Positions 15,039 to 25,290 are shown, counted from the first letter of the stretch. The stretch: DNA of 34,084 nt from JBGAQP01 sp044220635 (GCA_044220635.1 JBGAQP010000032.1:1-34084), one strand, 5' to 3'. The notes: generated by a model from the sequence alone, not told the origin. Numbers and translations are program-made.

Positions 15039-16411
15039 GAGGGCCAGCGCGCGTCGGGCTTCGCGGCGAGCAGCACGCGCCGGAAGTCGGCCTGGATGCG
15101 CGCGAGCGCGGCCTCGCTGTCGGCTTCGAAGCGCAGCACCAGCACGGGCGTGGTGTTCGAGGCGCGCAGCAGCCCGAAGCCGTCGGGATACTCCGCGCGC
15201 AGCCCGTCGATCGTGATCACCTCGGTGGCGCCCTCGAAGCGCGCCGTGCGCTGCAGCTCGGCGACGAGCCGGTGGTTCTCGCCCTCGGCCACCTTCACCT
15301 GGAGCTCGGGGGTGGCGATGGAGTCCGGCAGCGCCTCGAGCACCGCGCTCGCGTCCTTCGCGCGCGAGACGATCTCGAGCAGGCGCGCCCCCGCGTAGAG
15401 CCCGTCGTCGAAGCCGTACCAGCGCTCCTTGAAGAAGATGTGGCCGCTCATCTCCCCGGCGAGCGGCGCGCCGGTCTCCTTCAGCTTCGCCTTGATGAGC
15501 GAGTGGCCGGTCTTCCAGAGCACGGGCCGGCCGCCGTGGCGCCGGATCCAGCCGAAGAGGTTGCGCGTGCACTTCACGTCGAAGACCACCTCCGAGCCGG
15601 GGTTGCGCGCGAGCACGTCGGCGGCGAAGAGCATGAGCTGGCGGTCGGGAAAGACGATGCGCCCGCCCTTGGTGACCACGCCCAACCGGTCGCCGTCGCC
15701 GTCGAAGGCGAGCCCGATCTCGGCGGGCGTCGTGGCGAGCGTGCGCACGAGGTCCGCGAGGTTCTCGGGGCGCGAGGGGTCCGGGTGGTGGTTCGGGAAG
15801 GTGCCGTCGACATCGCAATAGAGCTCGGTCACCTCGCAGCCCAGGCGCCGGTAGAGCGCGGGGGCGAAGGCGCCGGGCGAGCCGTTGCCGCAGTCGATGG
15901 CGACCTTCATCGGGCGCGCGAGCTTCACGTCGCCGGCGATGCGATCGAGGTAGGCCCCGGAGACGTCGGCGCTCTCCACGCGGCCCGTTCCGATCGCGAA
16001 CTTCCCCGAGTCGACCAGCCGGCGCAGGTCCTGGATCGCCTCGGCGGCGAGCGTCTCGCCCGCCACCACCATCTTGAGGCCGTTGTACTCGGGCGGGTTG
16101 TGGCTGCCCGTGACCATCACGCCGCTCCCCGTGCCGAGCTCGAAGGTCGCGAAGTAGACCATGGGGGTCGCGACCACGCCGATGTCGACGACGTCCATTC
16201 CCGAGGCGTTGAGCCCGCGCGCGAGCGCGGCGGCGAGCCGCGGCCCGGACAGGCGGCCATCGCGCCCGACGACGAACCGGCGCACACCCTTCGCCGCGCC
16301 GAGCGTGCCGAGCGCGCGCCCGACCGCATCCGCCGCCGCCTCGGTGAGGGTGCGGTCGACGACGCCGCGGATGTCGTAGGCCTTGAAGATCTCGGGGGCG
16401 ATCGCGCTCAT
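15035..16411 (-). CDS. algC: Phosphomannomutase/phosphoglucomutase
   Basis: A 458-residue alpha-D-phosphohexomutase of the AlgC/ManB type, interconverting hexose 1- and 6-phosphates for envelope polysaccharide and LPS precursors. The phosphoserine is Ser103 in MVTGSHNPPEYNG, the Mg2+ loop is FDGDGDR (Asp237, 239, 241), and the sugar-binding loop is GEMSGHIFF (about 319-327). The phosphate-binding domain has LLRASNTTPVLVLRFEA. It starts like other family members with EIFKAYDIRGVV. It overlaps both neighbours by four bases (ATGA with the upstream hydrolase, GTGA with the downstream oxidoreductase). The symbol follows the bifunctional Pseudomonas enzyme; specificity was not determined. Confidence 0.94.
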   Translation of the reverse strand: MSAIAPEIFKAYDIRGVVDRTLTEAAADAVGRALGTLGAAKGVRRFVVGRDGRLSGPRLAAALARGLNASGMDVVDIGVVATPMVYFATFELGTGSGVMVTGSHNPPEYNGLKMVVAGETLAAEAIQDLRRLVDSGKFAIGTGRVESADVSGAYLDRIAGDVKLARPMKVAIDCGNGSPGAFAPALYRRLGCEVTELYCDVDGTFPNHHPDPSRPENLADLVRTLATTPAEIGLAFDGDGDRLGVVTKGGRIVFPDRQLMLFAADVLARNPGSEVVFDVKCTRNLFGWIRRHGGRPVLWKTGHSLIKAKLKETGAPLAGEMSGHIFFKERWYGFDDGLYAGARLLEIVSRAKDASAVLEALPDSIATPELQVKVAEGENHRLVAELQRTARFEGATEVITIDGLRAEYPDGFGLLRASNTTPVLVLRFEADSEAALARIQADFRRVLLAAKPDARWPS

Positions 16412-17382
16412 GGGGCGTTGCGGAAGTGGTGGAGGATGCGGCCGGGCAGCCAGTCGATGCGGCCGGGGAACCCGGACACGAAGCCCACGTGCCCGCCCGT
16501 CGCCGGGAATTCTAGCGTGACGGCGGCGGACACCTCGCCCGCGCCGGGAAGGTCGTGCTCGGGCAGGAAGGGATCGTCGCGCGCGTTGAGGACGAGGGTC
16601 GGAACCTGGACGCAGCCGAGCCAGGGCTTCGAGCTCGAGCGCGTGTAGTAGTCGTCCACGCCGGCGAAGCCGTGCACCGGCGCGGTGACGCAGTCGTCGA
16701 ACTCGCGCAGCGTGCGCGCCGCGCGCGCGCGCGCCGCGTCGAACATCCCCGGGAAGCGCGCGAGCTTCGCGAAGGAACGCGCCTTCAGGGTATGGAGGAA
16801 ATGCTTCGCGTAGACGATGGCGAAGCCGCGCTCGAGCGCGTAGCCCGCCGCGGTCAGGTCGACCGGCGCGGAGACGGCCGCAGCGCGCTCGACGACGGTG
16901 CCCGCCTCGGCGCCGCGCTCGCCCAGCCACTTGAGCAGCACGTTGCCGCCGAGGGAGACCCCGGCGGCGTGCAGTGGTGCGGCGCCGGCGAGGGCCTTCA
17001 GGCGCCGCAGCACCCAGTCGGCCTCGGCGGAGTCCCCCGAGTGGTAGGCGCGCGGCAGGCGGTTGGGCTCGCCGCTGCAGCCGCGGAAGTTGAGCACGCT
17101 GCCGCGCCAGCCGAGCGCGCGCGCCTGCGTCATCAGCATGCGGGCGTAGGGCGAGGCGGAGGAGCCTTCGAGCCCGTGGAAAAGGTGGATCCAGGGCGAG
17201 CCCGCGGGACCGTCGACGAAATCGAGGTCGACGAAATCCCCGTCGGGCGTCTCCCATCGCTCCCGGCGGTAGGCCACGCGCGGGCTCGGCGCGAAGAGGG
17301 CGCCGTAGATCGTCTGCGCGTGCCGGTTCGCGAGCCAGCCGGGGGCGGCGAAGGTGGCGGTCGCGCTCACGGCGAGCGCCAT
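16408..17382 (-). CDS. YheT-type alpha/beta-fold hydrolase
   Basis: A 324-residue cytoplasmic hydrolase of the YheT/ABHD group. The N-terminal WLANRHAQTIYGALF is diagnostic, followed by HLFHGLEGSSASPYAR and NFRGCSGEPNRLPRAYHSGD. The nucleophile elbow is GVSLGGN with Ser143. The Asp of NARDDPFLP (269 or 270) and His298 (GGHVGFVSG) complete the triad. Substrates of bacterial members are poorly defined, probably esters. The ATG at 17382 lies inside the last 16 bases of gspN. The overlap with gspN and with the mutase downstream puts it in the T2SS transcript, though the family has no known secretion role. Confidence 0.92.
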   Translation of the reverse strand: MALAVSATATFAAPGWLANRHAQTIYGALFAPSPRVAYRRERWETPDGDFVDLDFVDGPAGSPWIHLFHGLEGSSASPYARMLMTQARALGWRGSVLNFRGCSGEPNRLPRAYHSGDSAEADWVLRRLKALAGAAPLHAAGVSLGGNVLLKWLGERGAEAGTVVERAAAVSAPVDLTAAGYALERGFAIVYAKHFLHTLKARSFAKLARFPGMFDAARARAARTLREFDDCVTAPVHGFAGVDDYYTRSSSKPWLGCVQVPTLVLNARDDPFLPEHDLPGAGEVSAAVTLEFPATGGHVGFVSGFPGRIDWLPGRILHHFRNAP

Positions 17383-18122
17383 TCGATCGCATGCGCCCCG
17401 TCGGGGCGGCGGGGGCCGAGGAGCGCGAGGAGCGCGGCGAGATCGGCCGCGCGCGCGGCCTCGGCCCTCGCCTCGCCGGAGAACGCGACGCGCCCGCCGG
17501 GATCGAGCGTGCCCCGGCCCGCGAGGCGCAGCGCCCCGTCGAGGGTGGCGAGCTCGACGGTCGCGGGGCCGCCGGTGGCGCGCAGCGTCGCGCGGTAGGA
17601 GCCCAGGGGGCGGACCTCGGAAAGGGCGGTCGTCACGCTCCTCCACTCGAGGCGGGCCTCGCCGGACAGAGCCTTTCCGTCCCAGTCGAGGCGCTCGGCG
17701 GCGAAGGCGAGCGTCCCGCCCGGCTGCCAGGTCGCGACGATCGGCGAGAGCAGGCCCAGGGCTTTCGCCTCGCCCTCGCCCTTCAGGTCCCGGAGGCGAT
17801 AACCGGAGAATCCGCGAGCCGCCTCGAGGCCGGCCGTGAGGCCCGCCGCCGTCACCCGGAGCGCCACGGCGATCTCGCCCGCGGCGAGGCGCAGGGGAAG
17901 GAACCGCCACTCGATGCGCTCGACCGCGATCGGGGCGGCATTCGGCGGCGCCACGCGCGCCCGGGCCTCGCCCTTCCAGAGCGTTCCCGCGGCGCCGTCG
18001 ATCTCGACCGGCTGGCCCGTGGCGGCCGCGATGCGCGGCGCCACGAAGGCGGCGGGCACGGTGGCCGCGAGGAACACGAGGTAGGCCGCGATCCCGAGGG
18101 CCACGGCGGCGCGCGGGCCCAC
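17367..18122 (-). CDS. gspN: Type II secretion system protein N
   Basis: A 251-residue protein with an N-terminal signal-anchor helix (about 6-28) and a predicted periplasmic beta-rich domain. GAAGTLWKGEARARV and IEWRFLPLRLAAGE fit the GspN/PulN pattern. GspN is an accessory T2SS protein present in only some systems, with an unclear role. It starts at GTG 18122, three bases after the gspM stop, and ends the gspC-N series. Assignment rests on motif likeness and position. Confidence 0.85.
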   Translation of the reverse strand: MGPRAAVALGIAAYLVFLAATVPAAFVAPRIAAATGQPVEIDGAAGTLWKGEARARVAPPNAAPIAVERIEWRFLPLRLAAGEIAVALRVTAAGLTAGLEAARGFSGYRLRDLKGEGEAKALGLLSPIVATWQPGGTLAFAAERLDWDGKALSGEARLEWRSVTTALSEVRPLGSYRATLRATGGPATVELATLDGALRLAGRGTLDPGGRVAFSGEARAEAARAADLAALLALLGPRRPDGAHAIEWRSP

Positions 18123-18125
18123 GGC

Positions 18126-18608
18126 TCAGGGCCTCGCGAGCAGGAGCTCGGCGCGCACGCGTCCGGCGGCGGGCAGGGCCTCGATCCGCGCGGACTCGAC
18201 GCGCAGCGCGTGGGCGGACTGCGCGGCGGCGATCCATTCGAGCAGCCCCCCGAAGGCGAGGTCCGCGCCCTTGAGCCGCAGGCGGCGATCGTCCACGGCC
18301 GCGAGCTCGGCGCCGGGCAGTCCCCGCGCGAGCGCGCCGGAGGAGGCGAGCGCGGCGAGAGGGGCCGTCGTCGCGGGGGTCGACGAGGGCAGGGCGCGCA
18401 CGCGCGCGACTTCCGCGGCCTGCGCCTGCATCGCGGCGGTGGCGAGCGCGAGGCGCGGCAGCTCGGCGGCCAACCGCGAGCGGCTGCGCTCGAGCGGCAG
18501 CCACAGGAACGCGACGAGGAGGAGCGCGGCGGCGAGCGCGATGGCCGTGCCGAGCACGAGGCGCTCGCGCGCCGGGCGAGCGCTCCACCAGGCGGCGAGC
18601 GCGTTCAT
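18126..18608 (-). CDS. gspM: Type II secretion system protein M
   Basis: A 160-residue bitopic inner-membrane protein. A short cytoplasmic start (WWSARPARERLVLG) precedes a transmembrane helix at about residues 18-39. A coiled-coil/ferredoxin-like periplasmic part follows, ending in GLLEWIAAAQSAHALRVESA, the usual GspM C-terminal pattern. GspM binds GspL and forms part of the assembly platform. The ATG at 18608 overlaps the gspL TGA (ATGA). Confidence 0.92.
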   Translation of the reverse strand: MNALAAWWSARPARERLVLGTAIALAAALLLVAFLWLPLERSRSRLAAELPRLALATAAMQAQAAEVARVRALPSSTPATTAPLAALASSGALARGLPGAELAAVDDRRLRLKGADLAFGGLLEWIAAAQSAHALRVESARIEALPAAGRVRAELLLARP

Positions 18609-19726
18609 CGCCTCGCCTCGGCGAGGCCCGCGCCCGGGGCCCGCGCCTCCAGGCGCCCGCCGGAATACACGAGGGAGCCCAGGGGCTCGCCGCCGCGGCT
18701 GCGGGCGAGCCGCGTGGCCTGCGCGAGGAAATCGTCGTCGGCCGCGAGCCCGCGCGAGCGCTTGAGGTCCGCGAGGTTGCGGGCGAGCTGCAGCTCGGGG
18801 TCGACCACCGTCGTCGCCTCGGGGAATGCGGCGCGGAAGATCGCCTCCTGGCGCGCGGCGAGGCGGTCGCGCTCGGCGCCGAGGCGCGCGGCGTCGATCG
18901 CCGTGAAGCCCAGGTGCAGCGCCGCGATCGTCGCCCCGAGGGCGAGCGCGGCGCGGGGGATGCGAAAGCCCCCGGCGAGGCGGCCGCGCACGGCGAACTC
19001 CCCGGAGAGCAGGTCGATCGTCCCCGCGGGGATGGGCGCCGCGGCGAGCGCCGGCCACTGCGCTCCCGAGGCGAATGCGACGCCGGCCTGCCCGCTCCAG
19101 CGCGCGAGCTCGGGAGGCGACGCGCCGGGCTCGAGGTGCACGCGCACTTCGGCGGGCTTCTCGCCGCGCCCCGCGGCCTCGTCGAGCGCGATGCGGATCG
19201 CGAGCGGGAGGTCCCCGCCCGCGGGGCGGTCGAAGGCGACGGCAACACCCTCGTCGTCCACGAGGAAGGCCTGGGAGGCGCGCCACACCACGTGCCAGTC
19301 GCGGTGGCCGCCGGCGAGCAGCGCGCTTTCGCACACGGCGCGGCGCGGGGCGAGGCCGGCGCGGGCGAGCGTGGCGAGCGCCCCCGAGAGCCAGCCGCGG
19401 TCCACGACGGCGACCACGGTCTCGCCCCCGGGCCCGGTGCGCCCGGCGACGGCGTGGATCTGCGCGGGATCCGCGACGAGCCGGTCCTCGACCGCATAGG
19501 GCAGGAGCTCGCGGATCGTCGCGGCGCCGACCTTCGGCAGCCGCAGGCGCGCGAACAGCACCCGCGAGGCCGGCAGGAGCGCTTCCACTTCATCGGCGCG
19601 AGGCGCGCCCGAAAGGGGAGTGCGGTCCTCGCGCAGCAGCGCGCCGCGCGCGTCGAGGAGCATCCACGCGAGGGGCGCGGCCTCGTCGAGGCGGTCGTCG
19701 GCGGGCAGGAAGAGACGCAGCTTCAC
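18605..19726 (-). CDS. gspL: Type II secretion system protein L
   Basis: A 373-residue protein with a cytoplasmic actin-like domain (about 1-235; LPYAVEDRLVADPAQIH is a typical GspL segment), a transmembrane helix at about 253-272 and a periplasmic ferredoxin-like domain. GspL recruits the GspE ATPase to the membrane and pairs with GspM. Translation starts at GTG 19726, 37 bases after the gspK stop, one of the few real gaps in the operon. Confidence 0.93.
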   Translation of the reverse strand: MKLRLFLPADDRLDEAAPLAWMLLDARGALLREDRTPLSGAPRADEVEALLPASRVLFARLRLPKVGAATIRELLPYAVEDRLVADPAQIHAVAGRTGPGGETVVAVVDRGWLSGALATLARAGLAPRRAVCESALLAGGHRDWHVVWRASQAFLVDDEGVAVAFDRPAGGDLPLAIRIALDEAAGRGEKPAEVRVHLEPGASPPELARWSGQAGVAFASGAQWPALAAAPIPAGTIDLLSGEFAVRGRLAGGFRIPRAALALGATIAALHLGFTAIDAARLGAERDRLAARQEAIFRAAFPEATTVVDPELQLARNLADLKRSRGLAADDDFLAQATRLARSRGGEPLGSLVYSGGRLEARAPGAGLAEARR

Positions 19727-19763
19727 GGCGGGGATCGGGCGCGCGGGGCGCGGCGGGGCGCGC

Positions 19764-20687
19764 TCAGTAGAGCGGGCGACGCCAGATTATAGCGGTGGCC
19801 GCGTTGGCGCCGCGGCGGATGAGCGCCTCGGTGGCGAGCTCGACCTCGTCCTGCTGCACGAGCACCTGCGCGCTGAACCACGCCGAGCCCACGTCGAGGT
19901 CGGAGGCGATCGCGTTGGGCGCGGCCTTGCGCGCGCGCTCGCGCAGGTCGTCGCGGGAGCGGAACGGCCGCGCCGCGCGCGAGGCGACGAGCGAGCGGAC
20001 CTCCTCGGGGCCGAGCTCCGGGAGGATCGCCGCGAGCACTTCCGGGGCGGCCGTGTTCGCGTTCACGGGCGTTCGCGCGGGCAGCGCCGTCACGAAAGGC
20101 TTGAGGCGCGCGACCGCCTTCGCGTCGAAGCCGCGCACGCGGTGCAGCTCCTCGACCTGCACCATCGCCTGGTTCGCCGCGCGGTAGGGGCGCGCGAGCG
20201 CGAGGTAGTAGGCGTCCTCCGCCCCCGCCGGTCCCGCGAGGTCGGCGTCGAAGTCGATCCAGTCGACGATCGCCTCGGCGAGGTCGGGCGCGAGCGCGAG
20301 CCCCTCGAGGAGGCGGCGCAGGATCTGGATGTCGGGTTGGCTGCGCTCGTTGCCGCGCACGACGTTGTTCAGGTTGAACCGGCCCTGCTCGTCGGTGAGC
20401 CGCCCCGAGACGAGCGCCCGGTCGACCGGCAGGCCCGCGATCGGCTGGGCCCAGCGATCGGCGAGCGAGTCCACGCCGCCGGCACGGGCGTCCTCGGCGA
20501 GGATGCCCCGCGCCCAGTCGAGCCCGGCGCGGGCGTGGAGGTCGGCCTGCGCGCGCGCGGCGATGAGCGCCGCCTGGTTGAGGAGCGCCGACTGCTGAGC
20601 GAGCATCACGGCGGCGGCGGAGGCCGCGACCGCGACGACGAGCACCGCGGTGATCGCGGCCACGCCCGCCTGCGCCCGGCGCGCCAT
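19764..20687 (-). CDS. gspK: Type II secretion minor pseudopilin GspK
   Basis: A 307-residue large minor pseudopilin that caps the pseudopilus tip. A short basic leader (MARRAQAG) precedes the hydrophobic helix VAAITAVLVVAVAASAA, which lacks Glu at position 5, as is normal for GspK only. The helical insert and SAM-like region show LTDEQGRFNLNNVV, VDWIDFDADL and TPVNANTAAPEVLAAILPEL, all characteristic. The ATG overlaps the gspJ stop by one base (TGATG). Confidence 0.95.
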   Translation of the reverse strand: MARRAQAGVAAITAVLVVAVAASAAAVMLAQQSALLNQAALIAARAQADLHARAGLDWARGILAEDARAGGVDSLADRWAQPIAGLPVDRALVSGRLTDEQGRFNLNNVVRGNERSQPDIQILRRLLEGLALAPDLAEAIVDWIDFDADLAGPAGAEDAYYLALARPYRAANQAMVQVEELHRVRGFDAKAVARLKPFVTALPARTPVNANTAAPEVLAAILPELGPEEVRSLVASRAARPFRSRDDLRERARKAAPNAIASDLDVGSAWFSAQVLVQQDEVELATEALIRRGANAATAIIWRRPLY

Positions 20688-21298
20688 CACGGGGCCCTCG
20701 CGAGGTCCACGAGCCGCACGATGCGCCCGCTCGCGAGCTCGAGCGTCATCTCGACGGCGGCGGGAACGGTCTCGGCGCTGCCCGGCAGGCCCCAGTCCGC
20801 GCGCCAGTCCCCCCTCGGGTCGAGGAAGCGGAAGCCGAGCGAGCGGACGTTCGCGAGCACGGCGACGGCCATGGGCTCGGCGCGCGGCGCCGCGTCCACG
20901 GCGTTCCACGCGAGGCGCTCCACGCGAGCCTCGCCGAGGCGGTAGGCGACGCGCTGGGGAGAGGCGAGCACGTTGTCCTGCAGCGCCGCGCCCGCGCGGG
21001 TGAGCGCGAGCCCGGGCACGCTGGCACCGCCCGATTCGTGGCGCGAGGACACGGGCGCGAGCGGCGTGCCCGAGGCGGAGATCGCGCGCCGGTCGAGCAC
21101 GGCGCCCAGGTCGCGCTCGAGCCGGCCGACGAAGAGCGCCACGTCGCGCCACTTGCGCGACTCGGCCTGCAGCGCCTCGCGGCTGTCGAGCAGCGCCGTG
21201 AGGCCGCGCCACGCGAAGGCCGAGAGGATGGCGAAGATCGCGAGCGCGACGAGCAGCTCGACGAGGGTGAAGCCGCGCGCGCTACGGGCGGGCGACAT
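20687..21298 (-). CDS. gspJ: Type II secretion minor pseudopilin GspJ
   Basis: A 203-residue pseudopilin with the prepilin peptidase site ARG/FTLVELLVALAIFA, where Glu5 is retained. The body, with LQAESRKWRDVALFVGRLERDL, fits the GspJ family. With GspI and GspK it forms the tip complex of the pseudopilus. Its ATG at 21298 is within the last 17 bases of gspI, and its TGA overlaps the gspK ATG. Confidence 0.95.
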   Translation of the reverse strand: MSPARSARGFTLVELLVALAIFAILSAFAWRGLTALLDSREALQAESRKWRDVALFVGRLERDLGAVLDRRAISASGTPLAPVSSRHESGGASVPGLALTRAGAALQDNVLASPQRVAYRLGEARVERLAWNAVDAAPRAEPMAVAVLANVRSLGFRFLDPRGDWRADWGLPGSAETVPAAVEMTLELASGRIVRLVDLARAP

Positions 21299-21701
21299 GG
21301 GCGGTGAGGCGCGCGAGCACGCGCGCGGGATCGCGGGCGTCGGCGACGGCGAGCTCGACGCGGCGGATCGTGGGGTTCGGGGTCTCGCTCACGATTTCCT
21401 CGATCGCGAGCGCGAGCCCGCCCTGCTCGGCGGCGAGGCGCGTCGTGGCGGGGGCGGGGAAGACCTGGCGGGCGCGCAGCTCCGCTACGCGGTTCTCGGC
21501 GGCCCAGGTGGCGAGCAGCCGCTGGCGCGTCTCCAGCGCGCCGTCCGTCGCCACGCCCGCCGCGCGCATCGTCGCGGCGAGCGCCACGGCGAGGATGACG
21601 AGGGCGACGAGGATCTCGATCAGGGTGAATCCCCTTCCGCGCCTGCCTCCGCTTCGGGAGAGGGCCGGGGCGAGGGTCCGCGCGACGAAGGCCCGCCTCA
21701 T
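21282..21701 (-). CDS. gspI: Type II secretion minor pseudopilin GspI
   Basis: A 139-residue pseudopilin with the cleavage site GRG/FTLIEILVALVILAVALA. The conserved body carries LATWAAENRVAELR, typical of GspI. The leader before the cleavage site is 24 residues long, where the other pseudopilins here have about 7-14. The extra part contains ARTLAPALSRSGGRR, the usual translation of a dispersed GC-rich repeat. No other ATG, GTG or TTG lies between 21701 and the cleavage site in frame, so the long leader seems genuine. The ATG overlaps the gspH stop (ATGA). Confidence 0.93.
   Translation of the reverse strand: MRRAFVARTLAPALSRSGGRRGRGFTLIEILVALVILAVALAATMRAAGVATDGALETRQRLLATWAAENRVAELRARQVFPAPATTRLAAEQGGLALAIEEIVSETPNPTIRRVELAVADARDPARVLARLTAHVARP
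21647..21679. repeat. REP-like repeat remnant inside the gspI leader
   Basis: On the minus strand, ACCCTCGCCCCGGCCCTCTC followed by CCGAAGCGGAGG resembles the common intergenic repeat with CCCTC-NCCC-N-CCCTCTCCC and an inverted arm around GAAGC. The arm is imperfect, so it may be a decayed copy. It is in frame in gspI and lengthens the leader peptide. A related fragment is at 13430-13456. Confidence 0.35.
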
Positions 21702-22177
21702 CGCTCGACCACCCGCACCGCGCCCGCCGCGTCGCCTTCGATCGCGCGCGCGAGCCCGCGGACCTCGACGGCGATGCGGAAGGGCACGCCGAAGCCGTCG
21801 GGAAGAAAGACGAGTCGCGATTCGGGAGCGAGCGCCACGCCCTCGACGTGCAGGGCGGCGACGCGCGCCTCCCCGAGGGCGCGCTCGCGGGATTCCTGGG
21901 CTTCCCACTGCCCGGAGGCGGCGAGCCGCCATTGATGGAAGCGGCCCCCGGAGAAGGCGACCGCCGTGGGCCGCCCGCCGAACCAGGCCTCGTCGCGGGC
22001 GCCCTCGACGGCGAGCGCGAGGCTGGAGGCCTCGCGGCGCGCGACCTCGGCGTCGCCCGGGAACAGGTTCACCGCGGCGAGCGCCAGCACGATGCCGGCG
22101 ATCGCGACCACCGCGAGGATCTCGACGAGCGTGAATCCCGTCGCGCGCCTAGTCCCAGTTTCCGATATCGGCGCCAT
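21698..22177 (-). CDS. gspH: Type II secretion minor pseudopilin GspH
   Basis: A 159-residue pseudopilin with leader ending ATG/FTLVEILAVVAIAGIVLALA. The body shows LALAVEGARDEAWFGGRPTAV, typical of GspH. The only usable start in frame is the ATG at 22177, which overlaps gspG by 29 bases, a longer overlap than at other junctions here. It ends in an ATGA overlap with gspI. Confidence 0.94.
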   Translation of the reverse strand: MAPISETGTRRATGFTLVEILAVVAIAGIVLALAAVNLFPGDAEVARREASSLALAVEGARDEAWFGGRPTAVAFSGGRFHQWRLAASGQWEAQESRERALGEARVAALHVEGVALAPESRLVFLPDGFGVPFRIAVEVRGLARAIEGDAAGAVRVVER

Positions 22178-22571
22178 TGCCTTCGCCGCCCCGGGCGCGG
22201 TCGGCGCCGAGGCTGTAGATGTCGATCTCGCCGCGGGCGCCGGGGTTCAGGTACTGGTAGTCGCCGCCCCAGGGGTCCCTGGGCAGGCGCTCGAGGTAGC
22301 CCCCCGGCTTCCAGTTCGCGGGCGCGGGATTCGAGGCCGGGCGCTGCACGAGCGCGGCGAGCCCCTGGTCGGTGGCGGGGTAGAAGCCGTTGTCGAGGCG
22401 GTAGAGCTTGAGCGCCTGGCCGATCGCGGCGATGTCGGACTTGGCGGCCACGCGCTTCGCCTCGTCGGGCCGGTCGAGGATGCGGGGCACGACGATCGCG
22501 GCGAGGATGCCGAGGATCGCCACCACCACGAGCACTTCGATGAGCGTGAATCCGGGGGATCGTGTCTTCAT
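22149..22571 (-). CDS. gspG: Type II secretion major pseudopilin GspG
   Basis: A 140-residue major pseudopilin that polymerises into the pseudopilus. A six-residue leader ends in Gly before FTLIEVLVVVAILGILAAIV. The body contains ALKLYRLDNGFYPATDQGL and GGYLERLPRDPWGGDYQYL. The C-terminal loop (about 120-140) is rich in Asp/Glu/Asn and matches the calcium-binding region. Length is normal. The ATG at 22571 overlaps the gspF stop (ATGA). No prepilin peptidase gene (gspO/pilD) lies in the window, so processing must use one encoded elsewhere. Confidence 0.97.
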   Translation of the reverse strand: MKTRSPGFTLIEVLVVVAILGILAAIVVPRILDRPDEAKRVAAKSDIAAIGQALKLYRLDNGFYPATDQGLAALVQRPASNPAPANWKPGGYLERLPRDPWGGDYQYLNPGARGEIDIYSLGADRARGGEGNGADIGNWD

Positions 22572-23782
22572 CGGCCGATCAGCTGGTTCAGCTGGAAGAT
22601 GGGAAGGAGGATCGCGAGCACGATCGCGAGCACGAGCGCGCCCATGACGAGGATCATCGCCGGCTCGAAGACCGCGGCGAAGGCGGCGAGCCGCGTGGCG
22701 ATCGCCGACTGGCTCTGGCGCGCGGCGCGCTCGAGGGCCTCGTCGAGGCGCCCGCTCGCCTCGCCCCCGGCGATGAGGTGCACCATCACCGGCGGGAAGG
22801 CGCCCGTCGCCGCGAGGGCGCGCGAAAGCGCCATGCCCTCGCGCACGCCGCGCGCCGAGGAGGCGAGCGCCTCGCGCATGGGCAGCAGGGCCATCACGCC
22901 GGTGCCGGCCTCGAGCGCCTGCAGGATCGGCACGCGGCTGCCCACGAGGATCGAGAGCGTGGCCGCGAGCCGCGCGCTGTCGAGGCTCGCGGCGAGGCGC
23001 CCGACGACGGGCGCGCGCCAGGCGAAGCGGTGCAGCGCCGCGCGCGAGGCGGGGCGCCGGAGCGCGTAGGCGAGCGCGACGGCGGCGAGCGCCGCGAGCG
23101 CGAGCCACAGGAGCCAGGTCGCCTGCAGGAAGCCGGCGAGCGCGATCAGCACCCGCGTGAGGATCGGCAGCTGCTGGTGCGCGTGCTGGAACACGCCCAC
23201 GACCTGCGGCAGCACGAAGACGAGGAGCGCGCCCACCACGCCGAGGGCCACGGCGAAGACGATCGCGGGATAGACGAGGGCGAGGGCGAGCCGCGAGCGC
23301 AGCTGCTGGCGCTCCTCGAGGTAGTCGGCGAGCTTCGCGAGCACCCGCGCGAGCTGCCCCGAGGACTCGCCCGCGGCGACGAGCGTGCGGTAGAGCTCGG
23401 GGAAGAGCTCGGGGAAGGCGGCGAGCGCCTTCGCCACGGTGTTGCCCGCGATCACCTCGCCGCGCAGCGCCGCGAGCACCTGCCGCGAGCGCTCCTCCTC
23501 GGCCTGCTCGATGAGCGCGTTGAACGCCTGCTCGACGGTGAGTCCGGCCTCCAGGAGCGAGGCGAGGCTGCGCGTGAGCTGCGTGAGCTCGGAGCCGGAA
23601 AGCGCCGCGCGCCGCGCGATCCGGCCCCCCGCGGAATCGTTGGCGGCGATGACCTCCACGCGATAGGGCGTGAGCCCCTGGTCGCGCAGCTGCGCCCGCG
23701 CCTGGCGCGCGCTGTCGGCCTCGAGCACGCCCTTCGCGAGCCTGCCCTCGACGCTGTAGGCCTGGTACCGGAATCCCGCCAT
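22568..23782 (-). CDS. gspF: Type II secretion inner-membrane platform protein GspF
   Basis: A 404-residue polytopic protein with two T2SSF domains and three transmembrane helices. MAGFRYQAYSVEGRLAKGVLE at the start, LARVLAKLADYLEERQQLR in the middle and AIVLAILLPIFQLNQLIGR at the end are typical. It couples GspE ATP hydrolysis to pseudopilus growth. The ATG at 23782 is 18 bases past the gspE stop. All expected domains are present. Confidence 0.97.
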   Translation of the reverse strand: MAGFRYQAYSVEGRLAKGVLEADSARQARAQLRDQGLTPYRVEVIAANDSAGGRIARRAALSGSELTQLTRSLASLLEAGLTVEQAFNALIEQAEEERSRQVLAALRGEVIAGNTVAKALAAFPELFPELYRTLVAAGESSGQLARVLAKLADYLEERQQLRSRLALALVYPAIVFAVALGVVGALLVFVLPQVVGVFQHAHQQLPILTRVLIALAGFLQATWLLWLALAALAAVALAYALRRPASRAALHRFAWRAPVVGRLAASLDSARLAATLSILVGSRVPILQALEAGTGVMALLPMREALASSARGVREGMALSRALAATGAFPPVMVHLIAGGEASGRLDEALERAARQSQSAIATRLAAFAAVFEPAMILVMGALVLAIVLAILLPIFQLNQLIGR

Positions 23783-23800
23783 GGCGCGCGCCTTCTCGCC

Positions 23801-25290
<1,490 letters not shown>

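Noticed and set aside
16408..19593. A 1061-residue open frame joining the YheT hydrolase with a long N-terminal extension
   Set aside because: Only the C-terminal 324 residues are coherent. The rest is out-of-frame reading through gspN, gspM and gspL.
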